A stretch of DNA of 64,000 nucleotides from Favolaschia claudopus (GCA_037176885.1 JAWWNJ010000064.1:372001-436000); one strand, 5' to 3'; positions 12,501 through 24,102 are shown, counted from the stretch's first letter. Made by a program: numbers and translations. The notes: generated from the sequence alone by a model not told the origin.

Positions 12501-13000
12501 CGCATTGCTCCGGCCGGATGAGTGGCTGTGCAGGCCGGAGCATCGACAAGTAATGCAGGAAGGTTCATCGGCGAAGTCCGAGATCCATATGAGCCCAAGA
12601 TGATGCGGGGGATAAATGGGAAGGATAGGATCGTAGGTGGGAGGACTCTGTGAGAGGAATGGTATGAGCGGATGGGAACCAAGGTAAGTCTGCATTGCTC
12701 CGGCATCATGAGTGATGGATTAGGCCGGAGCATTGATGAGGGATGCAGAAGGGTCCAACGGATAAGTCAAGTCAAGCATCGGTATGAATCCGAGTGAGGG
12801 AAGGTGGATAGGAATCATAGGATCGGTTGTGTGAGGACTCCCGGAGGAGATCAGCATATAGAACTGGGATGAAGCCTGTATTGCTCCGGCTGCATTGATG
12901 GCTGGGCAAGCCGGAGCAAAGATGAGGGTGCTGACGGGTCCTGGGAAGAAGTCGGAGATCCGGATGAATCCAAATGAGGGGTAGACTAGCAGGGTGTTGT
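12501..13000. repeat. tandem array, unit about 190 bp, roughly three copies
   Basis: The marker GCATTGCTCCGG recurs near 12501, 12691 and (as GTATTGCTCCGG) 12877, giving spacings of about 190 and 186 bp. Each unit continues with GGCCGGAGCA.., a GATGAATCC-like block, GGATAGGATCG and GTGAGGACTC. A weaker, older copy may precede 12501. The units have diverged, so this is an old array. Minus-strand frames through it repeat Pro/Ser-rich peptides, but no protein is convincing. Confidence 0.65.
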
Positions 13001-13186
13001 GCACGGGCATAACACCTAGCCAGAGCTGGAAAGACGTTTTTTGATGCCGTAAACGTCTTTCGAGGTTTTCAGAAACACCTCGACGCACCCTTCCAAAGTG
13101 GTACAGACACACCCCGATTCCAGATCTGTTCAGGATACCTGAAAGACCTTGGCTCACTCTACCTAGACTTGTCCAAAACGCAGTGA

Positions 13187-14094
13187 GTGATTGCGGTGCA
13201 GCATTAAAGCTCCAACCTTGTTTGTTTCCATTTGCTGGGCAGGCAAAACAAAGTAAGGAGAACAAATGGGAAATAAGATTTCTTTTTGGAAGGTCTGGCG
13301 ATTGGTGCAGCGGATGGTCCAGCGATCATTTACGTTAAGTCTTGTGTAACAGTTTCGGTCGCTGCCCACTCCCATATTTTGGCCTGGCGATAACAAATTG
13401 CCATAAAGCCTGGTGATAACAGCCGTAAACTCAGTCGTCATCAACAGGTTCTGTGGTGTGATCAGCAGTTTTTGGCAATCTATATACAAGGGTGAAATCT
13501 TGATTCCAGTCTTGCAATTTGTCTAAGCACAAGGCCTTTATTGTATCTACCATTATTCAACTTGCTAGCAGTCTTTTCGCTGAGGCGGTATGACGGCTGC
13601 AATGGCGTCACATCATTGTTCTCAATGTTTTGAGCTGATTGGGAACCCCGCTCGAGACTTGGGGTTCCCAAAGAAGTCCTAGAGGTTTAGGGCTCTCAAA
13701 TAGAATTATCCTTTGTGAACCTCAGAGAGTTGTGAAAAAAGTAAAACCTTTGTCATTAAAAATAATTAACTTTATTTCAACTTTTTCACTTGAATTTTCA
13801 GTCAAACACAAGGTGAGAAAGTTTGAAGTTTCTGCTCGAAGTTTTGGTGAAAACTTGGTGAAAACAGCAGGAAAAACTTTTACCACTTTTTCACTTCAAA
13901 CTTTGGTATACTATGTAAATGCCTTATGAAAATTGCAATAAAAATCCGAGTCTCAGGTATCAGAACTGAAAAGGTGGGCAAAGTTGAGCTCTCTGTTAAA
14001 ATGTTCACCAAAAACATCTGTTTCCATACCAAGAACATATTCAGCTCATTAATATGCAGACCAACAGAATTACATGATGTGGAAAGATGATGTT
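13187..14094. other. no gene; AT-rich spacer
   Basis: This spacer between the inverted-repeat element and the minus-strand NLR gene becomes AT-rich around 13,730-13,930, where CTTTTTCACTT and GTGAAAA motifs recur in both orientations. That resembles the subterminal motif arrays of small DNA transposons, but I could not define ends. A weak tRNA-like stretch (TGGTGCAGCGG) lies near 13,296. Confidence 0.35.
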
Positions 14095-16199
14095 TTAAAA
14101 CCAGCCTGCTGTAAAGAACCCTGATGCATTCTTTACATGCTCAACAGTTTCGATCTGATAGATTTGGTTATCCAGTGATCTATTGTGTTCCTGTAGCATT
14201 TCGCTGTGAGACAATGTTGTTTCAATCACTTCAAGATTTTTCAGGCTGTGTAATGTTGCAGCATGATTCTTCCCCAGTGAACACTCTCTAGCTGCCCAAA
14301 CCTGAAACTCAAGGTTCAATGCCTCTTCCTGTTGTCCTAGTTTGCTGTATGCCACTGCAAGGCTCTCTCTGCTTATCAAAGTGTCCGGATGTTTTGGTCC
14401 AAGAACTTGCTGTCTAGCCTCCAGCAAAGTAGTCAGAAGTGTTTTTGCATCATTCCATTTGCCTTGGTTCATGTATGTGGACGCAAGATTAGCTTTGCTA
14501 GTCAATGTGAGTGGGTGTTCCTTTCCAAGAACTTGCTCTCTTCTTTTACAAATCGCAATTTGAAGAAGCTCTACTTTGGCCAACTGGCCTTGTTCTTCGA
14601 GCATGGAAGTGATATTATCTGCAGCCATTGTGTTCTGCATGAAAATTGACAATTCTGTTTGCTTATTGATATGAGGTAGAATTTTGTATTTGTAAATATA
14701 TTGTGCAGCCTTGAATGAAATTGACAAGGCAATTATGCCAACTACACATTTCTTGATTGTTTTGATATCTTGACAATCTGTACAATGTTGAACAGATGGA
14801 TGTATGCTAATGCTGTTGTCTCCCAGATTTTCCTTGATTAAAGAGCATGATTGGAGCTCTCTGATTCGTTCTCGGAAAATCAAACAATTCCACCCATTTT
14901 CAGTTTTGCCAAGGTCAGTCAACAGTCTGGCGACTTCATCCTGCAAGTTGGAGTCATCAAGCCTTTCACCCGTCAGTGATGCATTTTGAAACATTTCTTC
15001 TGTGATTCCTTCTTGATGAATCTGAGAAAAAATCTGCAAAGAAGTCTTTGCTGGAGGGCTGAGCTTTCTGTAGCTCAAGTCCCAGGTGATATATACAGCT
15101 TGACTGTATATATCTTGTGATTGAATTTCTGCATGGCTTTGCAGTTTGGCATGGTGGTTTTGGTATAGAGGTTCAAACTCCTTCAGCGTGCTGTGAGCAT
15201 GGATATAACTGCCTGCCTGAGCAACTGCCAATGCAAAACAATGAAGTTTCTGGGATGATGAAGCTTATCAATTTTAGCACATCTCAGTTTTTTTTTTCAA
15301 AACTAACCTTTACAATTGCTAATGCAAAGTCTTTCTCTTCTTTATGTATAGGTTCTCTGGCCAGTGTCAAGAGCAAGTTCTGTGCATCTTTTATCTTCAT
15401 GGTTGAAAGCTCGAAGGCAGCTCCATGCACACAAAATTCACGATTGCGAGTAGTGATCAGAATATTGCCAAATGTGCAGGGTGGAAAGAAGTCGGAAATG
15501 CTTAAATGACCATCATCCGCATTGTCAAAGAAAAGAAGCCATTCTTCATGTTTGCTTGCAAGCCAGCGTAGTGATGCATTTACTGAGTCTCCAACAACAG
15601 ATGGGGCAATCATTTTGAAGTCAGTTTCGAGTGTTTGGATGCAGGAGGCATCAACGTAAAATATCTCCGAGAAACTAGGGAATGAATTGAGAGATAAGCA
15701 AGATAAAAAATGTTAAGGCCTACTGAGATTTGAGTTGCGAATTCTGTATGAATTTGAGGGCAACCTCTGTTTTCCCGGCACCACTTCTACCATGCACAAC
15801 AAAAATGTGCCTTGTGCCAAGATCTTTCCTAAAGTATTGAAACATCTTTTTGAGAATCTGTTGCTGTCCTGTGAAATAAGGCACTGGCAGTGGACAAATC
15901 TTGGGGTCTTTGATCTTCCTAGCCTCTGAGTTGATTTGAAGGTCTGAAGCGTACTCCTGAATGAGTTGTTTTGGGGATTTATGATATATACACCACACAC
16001 CTCCATAAACAGAGATATTCCAGCCCGTTGCATCTGAGACTGTGAATTGAGGAGCTTCGCCCACCCCTCCAGCTCCACCCTGGCTATTTCCACTCCCACC
16101 TGATCCTCCGATACCTCCTGTATAATAGAGTCAGAGCCTCAGAGGACAATCAGCAATCTTGAATGCAGAGTTGTTACCATGGATCGAGACTTGTGACAT
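14095..16199 (-). CDS. NB-ARC/TPR NLR-like protein with glycine-rich N-terminus
   Basis: Four exons (16178-16199, 15724-16117, 15308-15674, 14095-15249) join in phase to 645 aa. Residues 1-32 are glycine-rich (GGIGGSGGSGNSQGGAGG) and lead into EAPQFTVSDATGW. The NB-ARC domain shows FTGQQQIL, the P-loop VVHGRSGAGKTEVALKF, Walker B EEWLLFFDNAD, ILITTRN and FALAVAQAGSYI. A winged-helix-like segment (YITWDLSYRKLSPPAK) follows, then kinesin-light-chain-type TPRs (LGKEHPLTLTSKANLASTYM, LGPKHPDTLISRESLAVAYS). The sensor role is inferred from the family. The gene at 60.9-63.3 kb has the same architecture and matching intron positions, so the two are paralogues. This copy has fewer TPRs and a less typical P-loop (RSGAGKTE). 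Confidence 0.87.
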
Positions 16200-16642
16200 A
16201 TTCAACTTGTGTTGGGGTTAGAAAGTCGTAGAAGAAGGAGAGATATGCAGGACAGGGCAAGGGTGTGCTTTAAGTTAACCCCAGAGTTGGTGGGAATTTG
16301 TCTCAGGACAAGGATAGGTCGTGGTTCCTTGCGCTATCATGCATGGCAGCGTGGATCACGCCAGAAACCAGAATTTCGGCTCAAGAAGTAGAAATTCAAA
16401 CACAGTGGTTCCACGATCAGATTCAAAACTGATCCGAAGCATTTGGAACCTTCCAATCTTAGTTCAATTGTAGCAGCTGACCCGGAATGTTGCTTCCGAG
16501 TCAGACACAAGGAGGTGAATTTAAAACCTGGATGTAAGTTCTGCCTAGAGCCTGTTGGAATAATCGGCTAAGCAAGCCGAACCATGCCGAGGCGCATCAC
16601 TGCTATCGGTACGGGGTACGGATCTTCACTCAGTGCACCGCG

Positions 16643-17121
16643 AACACAAACTTTTCAGTTTGTTCTCTAGATAGTTTCTTACTAGACCGGTGACCGTCTG
16701 TCTATGGAGCAAGCTGTCGATAGACAGACCGGTCGATCTGAGTTTGAATTGCCCTTACGCGCGAGATACTCCATTTGGTATCTTTGTAAGCAACTTTTTG
16801 GCAGAGAGACATCAATGCCAAACAATGTCACCTCAATTCAATAATGTTGTCTGGCTTCAATCCTCTGCTATATTACTCGGTTTCAAGCTCCAATACACAT
16901 TTCTTGTCTGGTAATTAGTAACTAAGCATTTATTCTTGCTAAGTTCGCAGAGGAAGATAGGGAACGGACACTGCTTACAAAGATACCAAATGGGGTATCC
17001 CGCGCGTAAAGGGAATTCAAACTCAGATCGACCGGTCTGTCTATCAACAGCTTGCTCCATAGACAGACGGTCACCGGTCTAGTAAGAAACTATCTAGAGA
17101 ACAAACTGAAAAGTTTGTGTT
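16643..17121. mobile_element. MITE-like element with 150-bp inverted arms
   Basis: Bases 16643-16792 and 16972-17121 are near-identical reverse complements (150 bp each, few mismatches) around a 179-bp spacer. Landmarks are AACACAAACTTTTCAGTTTG at the outside, TCTAGATAGTTTCTTACTAG, GACCGGTGACCGTCTGTCTA and TCTTTGTAAGCA at the inside. It encodes no protein and would fold into one long hairpin as single-stranded nucleic acid. The target duplication is unclear. Confidence 0.75.
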
Positions 17122-19701
17122 TGCTAGTGTTTCGCAATGTTGGTTGCCAGATGGGAGTACTTTGGTAATTTATCTGGTCTGGGTTTCCTCTTCGATCCGT
17201 TGGTTTAGACGCTTTGACTGTTAAGTCGCGCTTATCCCTTGTACTCGTGTTTCTCTTATCTCAGAATCCCGTTTCACGCGTCTAATTATCGTTCCAATTC
17301 ACTTATTCACACGTTTAACAATTCACTGATCAAATCACAAGTTCAATTTACAGGTTCAAGGTTCAGCAATGGCCTGAACCGAATGCCAGCTCAGGAAAGC
17401 CGAGCTTGCGAGGCGACCTGAGCGAAAGGCAAGGCAGAGAGTCGCGCACGGATGCACGGCATCACATACTCGGCAGCCTCCGCGCCGAGTCATCATCATT
17501 TGTGTAGAAGATTACATCACGTATTTACTTTCGTTCACATCGTTCTGAACGCGATGAACGCGTCCTCCTCGTCTCTCCTCCGCAAATACTTCCTTTTTTT
17601 CGCCCCTCCCTCCCGTCCCTTTTCTTAGGAGCTTACGCTCAGGTTGCTTGCTCCGGGGTCACTCAGTGCCCTCGGTTTGCTTCCTGCTGCGTTCGGGTTC
17701 GGCTGGTCCTGCGTTCCGACGTGTCCGGCCTCGACTCGGCTTTTCCCGTCTCCTCGATTCAGGAGCGGCATTGGCCGAAGGCAATCCCAGACCAGGACAG
17801 CCAAACCCCCCACAAACACACACAAAATACGCTAGGTAAATATCGAATATTTACCCCGGAGTTCAAGTACGAAGTACTTGAACTCATCCCCTCCGTCATC
17901 AGTGCATCTTCGAATAGCACGATCTACCTTGCCGCCACATTCAGGTTCGAGGTTCAGGAAAAATGGCCCCGAACCTGGACCGAACCGAACCTTGACAACA
18001 CTAGAAAGGAAGAGAAGGGACGACACTTTAGTCTTGTAGCCAAAGTATTATCTAATATCATGTGAGCAGAATTCGAGTCGCGTAAATATCCTCTCAACAG
18101 CGCGATTTTTGTAAAGTTTTGGTGGGATACTGGATCTATATGACCTAAACTACGATCCTGCTGCCTCAGAATTATGAAAAGGGTGTCGCGATATCTTGTT
18201 CACAATACCCGTATTTTCGGTCTTGGGCTTTCGGCCGAAGCGGGTCCAACTTCGCAGGAACACCCTCGGAACCTGCTTTTCTTCAAATCGGGCTGTAGAT
18301 ATCTCAAAAAGTGTTCCAGAACACTGCTTAGATATTGACAAGAGTATAATATCTTGTAATTAAGCTTGTATTGGGAGCAGAGGACCGCTAGAACAAAGTT
18401 CGGAAGTTGCCGGCTTATATGATATTAGATAATAACATCAGTACACGATCAGACCCCCGCGGTAAACAACAGACTCTATGTAGCGAGGGCACCGAGCTCA
18501 AGTACATAGAGCGTCTGTCTAGGAGAGACTAACGACACTTGGTGACAGCTCATCCCCAGTCGAAAGTCGGTCGGATGGATTGGAATGCTATGAGATAGAG
18601 TGTCGAAACCAACAACCGAGTGTAATTATCTGAGATCATTCAATAGGTGGTGGTCAAATTATCTCGTCTCATAACAGTTAACTCACACCGGTTCACACTC
18701 ATTGTGCTTGCCACGACGTCGTCAACCGATTCCGTCATTGTCATTACTTGGATAAAAATCGTGAGATGATTGACTTGTTTTCTCAGACTCTTCCACCTAC
18801 CACCACCTTCCCTCCCAGAGGCTGCCCGCCTCTATGCTCTCGCTGCTTTCTTCATTACCATCCATCTCCTCTCCGCTACCCCACCTCTTGTTAAACGCAG
18901 ACCATTGGTCCTCCGAAACTCTTTCGACGCCAGATTGCCAATGCCAGGGCCCAGGGGGTGCGTCTACCTGAATCCACTGACCGACGAAGTCAAGCCAACA
19001 TATATGCAGTGTGGCGGGAGGGAGTGGGGAGCACAATACACCATTCTCCCAGTATCCCTCCTCTCGACAGGGTACCTTCACCGATTGTCCAGCTTTTGCT
19101 GGTTGCTCCTCAAATCACCCTGTTTCAGTTCTCCGATCTCTCCCACCCATCGTCTTTGATGCTTGTCGAGGAATATCCCTCGCTCGTCTCGACGCGAGCT
19201 GAATTCGTTGTAGTGTTAGGGTTCGGTCATCCGCGCGTCCAAGACCCAAGCCCAGCGGGGAGTGTTCTCCATATCTGGCTGTTTTTCTTTTCTCAAGAGG
19301 TCTACTGGCGGGACTTCCTGACTGCTTCAATCACAGGCCTGTTCCTCGCTCGCGACTGTTTGTGTCAGACCCTTTAGTGCTTCGTCTGCACATGTTCACA
19401 TGCTTTTCGTGACCTGAATCCAGCGACGACACGCTCTACGTTCTTGTCTCGCACTACGATAGTATTCGACGGCAATTAGGAGTAACTTAGAACACAAAGG
19501 CAAGTAATTTACACACGCAGAACATGATACACATACATGACGAAGAGCCCTTCAATCAGAATATACAAGAATGCGCAGTGACTGGCTGCCAAAAATGCAG
19601 GGTAAGATGGGGAGGAAGTTCAATCATAGTAAAATCACAAAAGCCGATATGCGTCAAAACTCACTTGCGAAAAGCGTATTCATCCAGTTGACGAAAACTC
19701 T
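17122..19701. other. no gene recognised
   Basis: This 2.6-kb tract has scattered short frames (for example + 18,770-19,377) without recognisable domains. A 16-bp inverted pair (TATTATCTAATATCAT at 18,047 and its complement at 18,419-18,434) could delimit a small decayed element of about 390 bp, but support is thin. The stretch around 17,640-17,840 resembles neither a known gene nor an identifiable LTR. Confidence 0.35.
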
Positions 19702-20102
19702 TCACATCAAACTCCTTTTGCTTTTCGCCTTCTCCTCCGCCCTCTTCACCTTCATCGCCTTCTTCTTCGCATTCTTCTCTTTCCTCTCCCCAAACAACTG
19801 CTCCCTCCACTCATCCCACTCCGGCCGCGTCTCCATCGCGAACCGGATTGTGTTGAAATTGAAGTGACTGCCAACGCGATGCTGCGCATATCGGTCGCGC
19901 AACATTGAGCGAATCTGCTTCAGTTCGCCGTGTTTGTTTCGCGTCTTGTTTGAATCGGGCGGCGAGACGCGCCACTCTTCCAAAAAGGAGATGATCAGTT
20001 GCCCTGGGAGGAAGGTGGAGACGCGTAAGCGACAGTGAAGATAAGAAGCGGAAGAGCCTTGCACTTACGGTCTTGAGGGTCGGTTTCGGGCGGCAATGGC
20101 AT
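19702..20102 (-). CDS. small basic hypothetical protein
   Basis: Two exons (20069-20102 and 19702-20003) join in phase across a 65-nt GTAAGT..CAG intron to give 111 aa beginning MPLPPETDPQD. The middle (LIISFLEEWRVSPPDSNKTR, then FNTIRFAMETRPEWDEW) is folded-looking and tryptophan-containing. The last 35 residues are strongly basic and lysine-rich (ERKEKNAKKKAMKVKR), as in nucleic-acid-binding or nuclear proteins. I do not recognise the family. A TA-flanked MITE begins only about 120 bp upstream and may carry or disturb its promoter. Confidence 0.6.
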
Positions 20103-20224
20103 GGCGAAGATGAAAGTAAGGAGTAAACTAGACAAGAGCTGCCTGATCGGAGAAGCATCCGAATTTGTTCAAAGAACCGATAAAGCCGAATTCCCACTCT
20201 TTTTGCTGACTTATTCCCAACTTA

Positions 20225-20544
20225 CAGGGTTTTGCATAATTCCGTGAACACATGATTTTTTATTTCCCGGGTGACGTAAGGGCCTGTCAATCAGCCGCTG
20301 CTGCCGACTGAGCAACAAACAAGCTCATAAGGAGATTTAGGCAAGATTTAGGGCTCAAATATCATCTGACGAAGTTGGGATAAGAGCTCATGCCCAGTCA
20401 GAATGTCCCTTACCTTTTTGCAGATGCTCTCGGTCGGCGTAGTCTGCACGAAAAACCTGAGGCGGCAAGCCTGCCGCTGATTGACAGGATGTACGTAATG
20501 CGGGAAAATAAAATCGTGTGTTCACGGAATTATGCAAAACCCTG
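20225..20544. mobile_element. 320-bp MITE, TA-flanked (Tc1/mariner-like)
   Basis: The ends are inverted repeats beginning CAGGGTTTTGCATAATTCC and continuing as GTGAACACA.GATTTT, with symmetry up to about 70 bp in, including CCTGTCAATCAGC. Both ends are bordered by TA (20223-20224 and 20545-20546), the expected target duplication of Tc1/mariner elements. There is no coding capacity, so it would be mobilised in trans. Confidence 0.8.
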
Positions 20545-20787
20545 TATTCCCTCTTTTTCTTCGAACTTCGAGCATCGACAATACTGGAGGCTGGAGCAGC
20601 TACATCCGCGACATGTCTCTGCTGCACTCAATGAACTCCATGCTTGTGTCATGATTCGCTTGGAATAGGGCGCGTTTGACTCGCCCACGCCTCCCCCAGT
20701 CTGACATTGCCAAATAGGGAAATATTTACCAGATGTAGCAATGGCGGGAAACCTGGCAGTGGATCTATCCTGCCGCTTGGTATGCTT

Positions 20788-20878
20788 TGCTGTGGTCACT
20801 CTCGTCGAGTGGTATGTGATATGTTACCCTGATTTTGGGTGCTGTGCAGGAGCCATGCGTTCGAACCCGGTGCTACCC
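20788..20878 (+). repeat. tRNA-like (SINE-type) segment
   Basis: TCGTCGAGTGG resembles box A and GTTCGAACCC is a good box B, followed by CTACCC and a TTTT terminator-like run. No acceptor stem forms and the box spacing (about 46 nt) is long, so this is more likely a SINE head or tRNA relic than a tRNA. It lies between two inverted copies of a 21-bp CCCCCAGTCTGACATT-type sequence (20688-20708 and 21385-21405), which may bound an older element. Confidence 0.4.
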
Positions 20879-21944
20879 TTTTGTTTTTTCACAGTCTGAC
20901 ACTGTTTAATTTTTCTTTCTCGTACACCGTACTTTTTCCCTGGTGAGTCCCTTGTTTCCTAACCTCAATAGAACGTATTTGACACCTTTTCTTCTTCTCA
21001 ATAATTCTACAGAGCAGCACATCATCAAAACTACTTCAGACATTGTTTGAAGTTTATCGAGCTCTGCTTGAGAAGCAAAATGAGCATTCATGATAACCAT
21101 TCCAATATATCATCCTGGCCTCAAGGAATACCCCAGGGCTTCATTTGGAATAACTCAGTCTCCTCAAATGCCAAAACATTCGATGAAAGTACCGAAAATT
21201 TCCTTTTTTGGACAGAAATGCCTTTCAGTGTGAAGTTGTGGACCAAATTGTTTCTCCACAATAGGAATATGCTTTTCAAGTGCCCTCAGTCAATGCGACA
21301 CGCCATTTAAACTTGAAAAACGCGTTCAAGACGCGGTCAGACTGACAAACGTAAGGCCTGACACGTGGTGGGAAAGCGTGCCGTAATGTCAGACTGGGGG
21401 AGGCGAAGGGGGGTTGGCGCGTTTGCCCTTCCGGTTCTCCATCTGAATCATGAATTGCGGTCGCCAACTAGACTTGAATCGGAAAATTTCCTCAACGGTA
21501 TACTAGAACGATCCACGCTGGCGGCTGTATTGGTCCGGTCTGACTCCGATGTTACTAGTATCGCTTGTTTTTGCCTCGAATTTCGCCATACATATCAGAC
21601 TACCAACGATTCATCGGATTCAATGCCACACATCTGACGACTCATGACTCACGATTCGTCAAGGCCGCAGCGGGGTTCCAGTGGCATGAACATTGATAAG
21701 TCGCATTGTCCAGATGTCCAGCGGGCGCAGTCGTGAGTAGAATCACAACGTTGCAAGTCGAGACCAGACATTATCGGCGAGTCGGTCTCGGGATCTAAGA
21801 TCGTCTGACTTTGGTTCCGGAGCGAGGTATTGGCCGCACAAAACTCACGAGAACATCAGTTGTACGGAGACAATCAGCCGCTTCAAAGTTCTTCTCGCTC
21901 TTGTCTCTTGCCTCCTGCCCATCCTCTTTCAAATCTTTCATTTG

Positions 21945-23987
21945 TTCGAAAGCCTCCTGTCATGCTGTCCTACTTTTTGCTTGCTTTTTTTGATGCCTCT
22001 GCCATCTCTTGCCAGTGACAATGGCGGTATAACCGGGCCCACAACAAGTTCAGACGCCGCCGGGTACTCTAGTGATGCATCCAAATGCAAGCTTCCGAGC
22101 TGTAATTGTGCTAGCACAAGCCCACCACTGAAGCCTGTGAGCATTTCATTCAATGGTTACACCCTCCACCTCAGACTGCTCATAGTAGTCTCTTTTCCCA
22201 GTCAGATGTGCCGATGTTCATTGTCTTCACCGCCGACAACGCTCTCCAGTCGTACACCCTCGATTCCGTGAATCAATTCCTTGCTCAGCGTAAAAAACCC
22301 GAACGGCTGCGCTCCGAAGATGACTTACTTCACCTCGCTCATGTATACGAACTACACTCTTGTTACTGGTACGAATATTCTCCACGGGTATACTCGAGTA
22401 TTTTACATTACATTAACCTCATTGCGCAGATTGGTTATGGCATGGCCGGCAACGAAATCGCAGACCACACCATGACCCACGTCGGCGATCCATCAGTGGA
22501 CGAAATCAACGGGAATGCAGTTGCGCTCAACGCTCTGGCTGGAATTTCCCAGTCGTCTCTCCAAGGCTTCCGCGCTCCATAATCATTCTTGAACTACAGC
22601 GTCAACACTCTCAGACGCCTTTACGCCGCCCAGTTCACTTACGATTATTTGATTCCAGCCTTGCTACCTCGTAGGCTATCCCCGTCACGGACCCAGGAAC
22701 CGCCGGCGACGCCTTCTGGCCGTACACACACACTCGACTACGGCATGGCGAATGACTGCCATGCTTAGAGGTGGAAGGAAGGCTCGTGTAAGGGCCAGCC
22801 CGTCCTAACTCCTACCCGGTTTCTGGGAGATTCCCATGTACGCAACTGTTGCGTTCTTCGATTAGCTGGGTATCGCGGGAGCGGGACCGCATCTTATGGA
22901 CCCCTGGCTCGACGCGGCTCGAACGACGACGCGGCGACCCTCGCGTACATGAAGGATGGATACATTCACGGCGCACTACAACGGCATTGAACCGCCAGCC
23001 GATTGGGCTGTACACTCATCCTATCCTATCCACCTGTCGACGACCTACCCAGGCGTAAACGCAAGTTCGAAGTCGACAATAGACTCACATGATCAACCAA
23101 TTCCTCGACTGGGCTACGGCGCAGCAAAATGGTGCGTTCAATCGTGTTTTGGCTGTCGAAAAATTAAAATCGAGTTAGTTGATGGGGTGCTAAACTTGAA
23201 GTGTACATGTGGATCGGCGTATCTAACGAACAACTCCTCGCATGGGTGAAGGATCCTGTCCCCGTTTCGCAACTAGGCCTTGAAATGTACACCCCCCTCA
23301 AATTGACGCGTCGGCAAAGGTATGCATTGAATGGCATCTCGAACAACTTGAATGAGAACGGTCTCCCTCCTCACTGCACGTTTCCCGGTTTTTCATTCTC
23401 TACTTGTGTAAGCCAATTCTCTTTCGGTCTGTGTTCTAGATCTCAAGCGCCGCTGAATGACTTCAATCGAGTATGGCTGCCCAGAAGTAGAACCAACGCT
23501 GTCGAATCCAAACCCGGCACAGACGGCGAACAACCACGCTTCCGATGTGAGTGTAATATCTACATACCACACTTCTTCTATTTGAACCTGAGACTCGGAT
23601 ACATCATTGAATTAAATGAAAGTACCTGCCAACTGTTCGACCAAGCGCCTTCTGGGATCCAATCGGCAGTATTGAAGTAAATGTCTCTGCGCTTCGGATA
23701 GTTCAAGCGCCTTTACAGACATCTCTCGACCTATCGGGGTGAGTATTACGACTCCAAGTCTTGCAGTGAAAGTGCTGATACAATACATCTTGCAAATTGT
23801 AACTCAGCCCGCTGGTGCGAACTTCACGGGGGGCGGAACGGGTGGATCATCCAACGGGATCCCCCAGCCATCCAGCCCGGCATACGTGCCATTTAGTGCT
23901 GGTGTTTCTCAGTTTTTGTCGCACATCATATTGCGCGCATTAGTTTGGCTCCTCTTCGGAATTGTTAAGTTCTCAAAGCATTTCTGA
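21945..23987 (+). pseudogene. chitin deacetylase-like (CE4 polysaccharide deacetylase) pseudogene
   Basis: Recognisable blocks occur in the family order but in changing frames: a hydrophobic leader, a CKLPSCNCAS segment, MFIVFTADNALQSYTLD (the TFDDG-equivalent motif), NPNGCAPKMTYFTSLMYTNY, NEIADHTMTHVGDPS (the metal-binding HxxxH), LQGFRAP, LNYSVNTLRRLYAAQFTYD, DDAATLAYMKD, VSNEQLLAWVKDPVPVSQL and a Ser-rich hydrophobic tail (ANFTGGGTGGSS). In-frame stops follow GFRAP and interrupt the region at 22,760 and 23,000-23,180, and at least four frame changes are needed. Intact members deacetylate cell-wall chitin and are often GPI-anchored. This copy cannot make a full product. Confidence 0.8.
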
Positions 23988-24102
23988 GCAAGGATTGAAG
24001 TTGATGTTGAAATCGGACAGTTTACAATCTCTCATGTTACAAATATACGCATTCGATGATCGTAGAAAACACGGTTGGCTATCGAAGCAAACACATCTCA
24101 AT

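Larger units (their letters stand above)
11017..13186. mobile_element. 2.2-kb inverted-repeat (foldback-type) element
   Basis: The first 88 bp (11017-11104) and last 88 bp (13099-13186) are exact reverse complements, and weaker symmetry continues about 30-40 bp inward. Between them lie GC-rich sequence full of CCGGAC-type motifs, a tRNA-like segment and a tandem array. A perfect 11-bp hairpin stem (GAAAGACGTTT / AAACGTCTTTC) sits at 13028-13060. There is no transposase, so it would be non-autonomous. I could not find a convincing target duplication outside the arms. It separates two NLR genes. Confidence 0.7.

Noticed and set aside
13290..13380. Candidate tRNA or SINE head on the plus strand
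   Set aside because: TGGTGCAGCGG fits box A, but the box B equivalent (GTTTCGGTC) is too far from consensus.
17230..18000. Possible LTR or 5' end of a retrotransposon
   Set aside because: No matching second LTR, primer-binding site or gag/pol frame was found in the window.
20788..20878. Candidate tRNA gene
   Set aside because: Box B is good, but no acceptor stem forms and the anticodon loop lacks U33.
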